Shown here one piece after another: positions 62,733-64,000 of a stretch of 64,000 nucleotides of DNA (positions are counted from its first letter, which is position 1; the number at the start of each line of letters is the position of its first letter). The notes under the pieces were generated by a model that was not told the DNA's origin, did not search any database, and saw only the letters and a list, made by a program, of their open reading frames with translations. The stretch is from positions 11,254,501-11,318,500 of the forward strand of contig NZ_JAQNDO010000001.1 in NCBI RefSeq assembly GCF_028369105.1, read 5' to 3'. Made by a program: the position numbers and the translations under genes. This DNA comes from Polyangium mundeleinium. GTDB lineage: Bacteria; Myxococcota_A; Polyangia; Polyangiales; Polyangiaceae.

Positions 62733-62780
62733 TATTTTCGTCGAAAAAAATTTTCCTTCGGAACGGCCTTTTTTAAAGGG
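62733..62780. promoter_or_regulatory. A/T-rich promoter island between phosphoesterase and acidic-protein genes
   Basis: This is the most A/T-rich stretch in the window (TATTTTCGTC, then AAAAAAATTTT, then CTTTTTTAAAGG). It is followed by an imperfect 11-bp hairpin: AAGGGTTTCGT (62776-62786) against ACGATGCCCTT (62795-62805). Such islands are typical promoter spots in GC-rich genomes. Exact -10/-35 boxes are not assigned. Confidence 0.5.
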
Positions 62781-62906
62781 TTTCGTCGCTTAAAACGATG
62801 CCCTTCGTTAGAGAACGAACACGAAGATCCAGCGTGTTCTCGCGCCTCACGAACGCAAAGCGAGCGCTCGTGGCTCCCACGCCGAAAAGATGGAAGGAAG
62901 GGTCGC

Positions 62907-63701
62907 GTGACAGGGACGAACGGGAAAAGCAACGGCAAAGCCAACGGTCACGTGATCCCATCGGCGACCACGCAGGGCACGAGCGAACGTTCGAACGCGC
63001 CCATCACGCCGCCGCCGCCGCGCGCGGTGCAGGACCTCGCGGACTCCTGCGTTCGATTCGTCGAGCGAGCCATCGGCTTCAAGCTCGACTTCGAACCCGA
63101 GACCTTGCCCGTGCTCGATCACTACATCGAGAAAGCACGCGAAGACACGCGTGATCGCAAGGAGGCGCGCCCGCTCCTCGCGCAGGCCATCGGCGCCTAC
63201 CTCGGCGAGATCGCGCGCCGCAAATTCCAGGGCTTCTGGCGCCTCGAAGACGAGCACGATCCGCGCTCGTGGCGCGTCGAGCTCGAGCCCGTTTACTTGA
63301 TCCTCCGCCCGATCGAGCTCGCCACGCGCGCGCTCGATCTGCCCCCCACGCCCCCGCGTGACGCTTCTCCGATCCAGGGGCGCAAGGACGAGGACGCAGA
63401 CGAGGACGACGACGAGAACGAGGGCACAGAGGCGGCCGCGGAGAGCGAGGCGACGCCGGACGAGGTCGTCATCCCCGATCCCATGGATGACCTCGGCCCT
63501 GCGCTCCTCGAACTCGACGAGGACGACCAAGCGGCCGTCGCCGAGCGCCTCGCCTTGCTCCCGCCCGTCTCCGACGCCGAGTACCACGCCCCGTCGACGC
63601 ACCTGGAAGTCGTCGAGATCATCGTGGAGACCATCCGCGCCCGCCGCATGGCCGCTGGCATGGAGGCCGACGCGCACCTCGAGCCCGACGACTACTCCTG
63701 A
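62907..63701 (+). CDS. acidic protein of unknown function, next to TssM-like gene
   Basis: The GTG at 62907 begins a 264-residue protein with a disordered N-terminus (NGKSNGKANGHVIPSATTQ). A helical domain (about 40-140) follows: DLADSCVRFVERAIGFKLDF, LLAQAIGAYLGEIARRKFQG, WRVELEPVYLILRPIELATR. A very acidic linker (EDEDADEDDDENEG type) then leads to a C-terminal helical part (ALLELDEDDQAAVAERLALL). There is no signal peptide or TM. I recognise no family. It is followed 80 bases on by the truncated membrane protein. Confidence 0.75.
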   Translation: MTGTNGKSNGKANGHVIPSATTQGTSERSNAPITPPPPRAVQDLADSCVRFVERAIGFKLDFEPETLPVLDHYIEKAREDTRDRKEARPLLAQAIGAYLGEIARRKFQGFWRLEDEHDPRSWRVELEPVYLILRPIELATRALDLPPTPPRDASPIQGRKDEDADEDDDENEGTEAAAESEATPDEVVIPDPMDDLGPALLELDEDDQAAVAERLALLPPVSDAEYHAPSTHLEVVEIIVETIRARRMAAGMEADAHLEPDDYS

Positions 63702-63781
63702 ACACGCGTCTTCCTGCGAAGACGGCCTCGATCCGAAGGATGCGGAGCGAGGGCGGCCCCTCGTGATAAGGTCGCTCCACC

Positions 63782-64000
63782 GTGTGGTGGGTTCTATCTG
63801 CGCTCCTCGCGCTGATCGTCTGGGCGCTCTGGTACATCCTCAAGCTGCCGCTCTGGCTCCCGATCGTCGGCACGGTGCTCATCGTGCTCGTCTCGGTCGT
63901 GCGGCTCCTCTGGAACCGGATCCGGGCAAGCCGCGCCGCCTCCGCGCTCGAGCGCGCCATCGCGCAGCAAGGCGCGCAGCAGGCGCTCAACGCGCGGCCC
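63782..64000 (+). CDS. probable TssM/IcmF-like membrane protein, N-terminus only (runs off window)
   Basis: From a GTG at 63782, after an AAGG-type ribosome site, 73 codons are open to the window end. Two hydrophobic segments (VLSALLALIVWALWYILKLP and LPIVGTVLIVLVSVVRLL) precede a basic edge RIRASRAASALERAI and then QQGAQQALNARP. The pattern of two TM helices, an Arg-rich turn, an ALExAL helix and an AxxARP end resembles the start of ImcF/TssM proteins of type VI secretion systems. The P-loop that would confirm this lies beyond the edge. Confidence 0.6.
   Translation, partial: MWWVLSALLALIVWALWYILKLPLWLPIVGTVLIVLVSVVRLLWNRIRASRAASALERAIAQQGAQQALNARP

Overview
This 64 kb window is GC-rich (about 70% by eye), densely coded chromosome. 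It looks like a myxobacterium of the Sorangium/Polyangium type (order Polyangiales). That inference rests on several traits seen together: large Hanks-type kinases with Pro/Ala-rich linkers and PEGA tails, a kinase fused to a formylglycine-generating-enzyme (FGE/SUMF1) domain, an FHA-GAF-sigma-54 activator, a myxobacterial-style PilZ protein, many lipoproteins with Gly-rich or Cys-rich bodies, and frequent GTG/TTG starts in 1-4 base stop/start overlaps. There is no rRNA, tRNA, CRISPR array, insertion sequence or phage, and no gene-free stretch longer than about 260 bases. The window reads as ordinary chromosome rather than a mobile island.

Layout. 0-8.4 kb: a left-truncated flavin oxidoreductase with halogenase-like motifs; a coupled minus-strand operon (zinc ribbon/TM protein, small TM protein, DNA methylase); a CPBP membrane protease; a receiver-DUF4388 response regulator; mnmA with a coupled lipoprotein. 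8.5-16.3 kb: a Ser/Thr kinase, an RlmD/TrmA-like RNA methyltransferase, a 64-residue CxxC protein, a short tilS, ftsH and an M15-like peptidase. 16.3-26 kb: a minus-strand operon (GYF-like membrane protein, lipoprotein, outer-membrane porin), comF, a clear pseudokinase with a 14-residue repeat, and a polysaccharide deacetylase. 26-35 kb: small secreted or lipoprotein genes, including one with an apparent frameshift, a TPR lipoprotein/HupE-like pair whose HupE protein carries a textbook EF-hand loop, and a beta-propeller/DUF4331 pair.

35-42.8 kb: kbl and tdh (threonine to glycine) face each other across a strong hairpin, then lepB, an envelope lipoprotein, gpsA and a PYGQQ-repeat protein. 42.8-53 kb: the FHA-GAF-sigma-54 activator abuts mutS2. 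On the other strand a six-gene run reads rne/rng, PilZ, ribE, ribBX, ribH, nusB, so RNA processing, a likely c-di-GMP receptor, riboflavin synthesis and antitermination share one transcription unit. 53-64 kb: two related Cys-rich lipoproteins, an acyl-CoA carboxylase beta chain, the kinase-PEGA-FGE protein, a SurA/PpiC-like isomerase, pyrH, rpoZ, a methyltransferase, a calcineurin-like phosphoesterase, an acidic unknown protein and the start of a probable TssM/IcmF-like membrane protein cut by the window edge.

Most worth a second look: the run of five back-to-back hairpins at 58465-58590; the double-Asp-less pseudokinase and its eight 14-residue repeats; the roughly 260-residue disordered insert inside the S1 domain of the RNase E/G; the rne-PilZ-rib-nusB unit; the EF-hand HupE protein; and a 15-bp perfect palindrome beside an A/T-rich island at 62.7 kb. 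All function calls come from reading motifs and gene order by eye; no database search was run.
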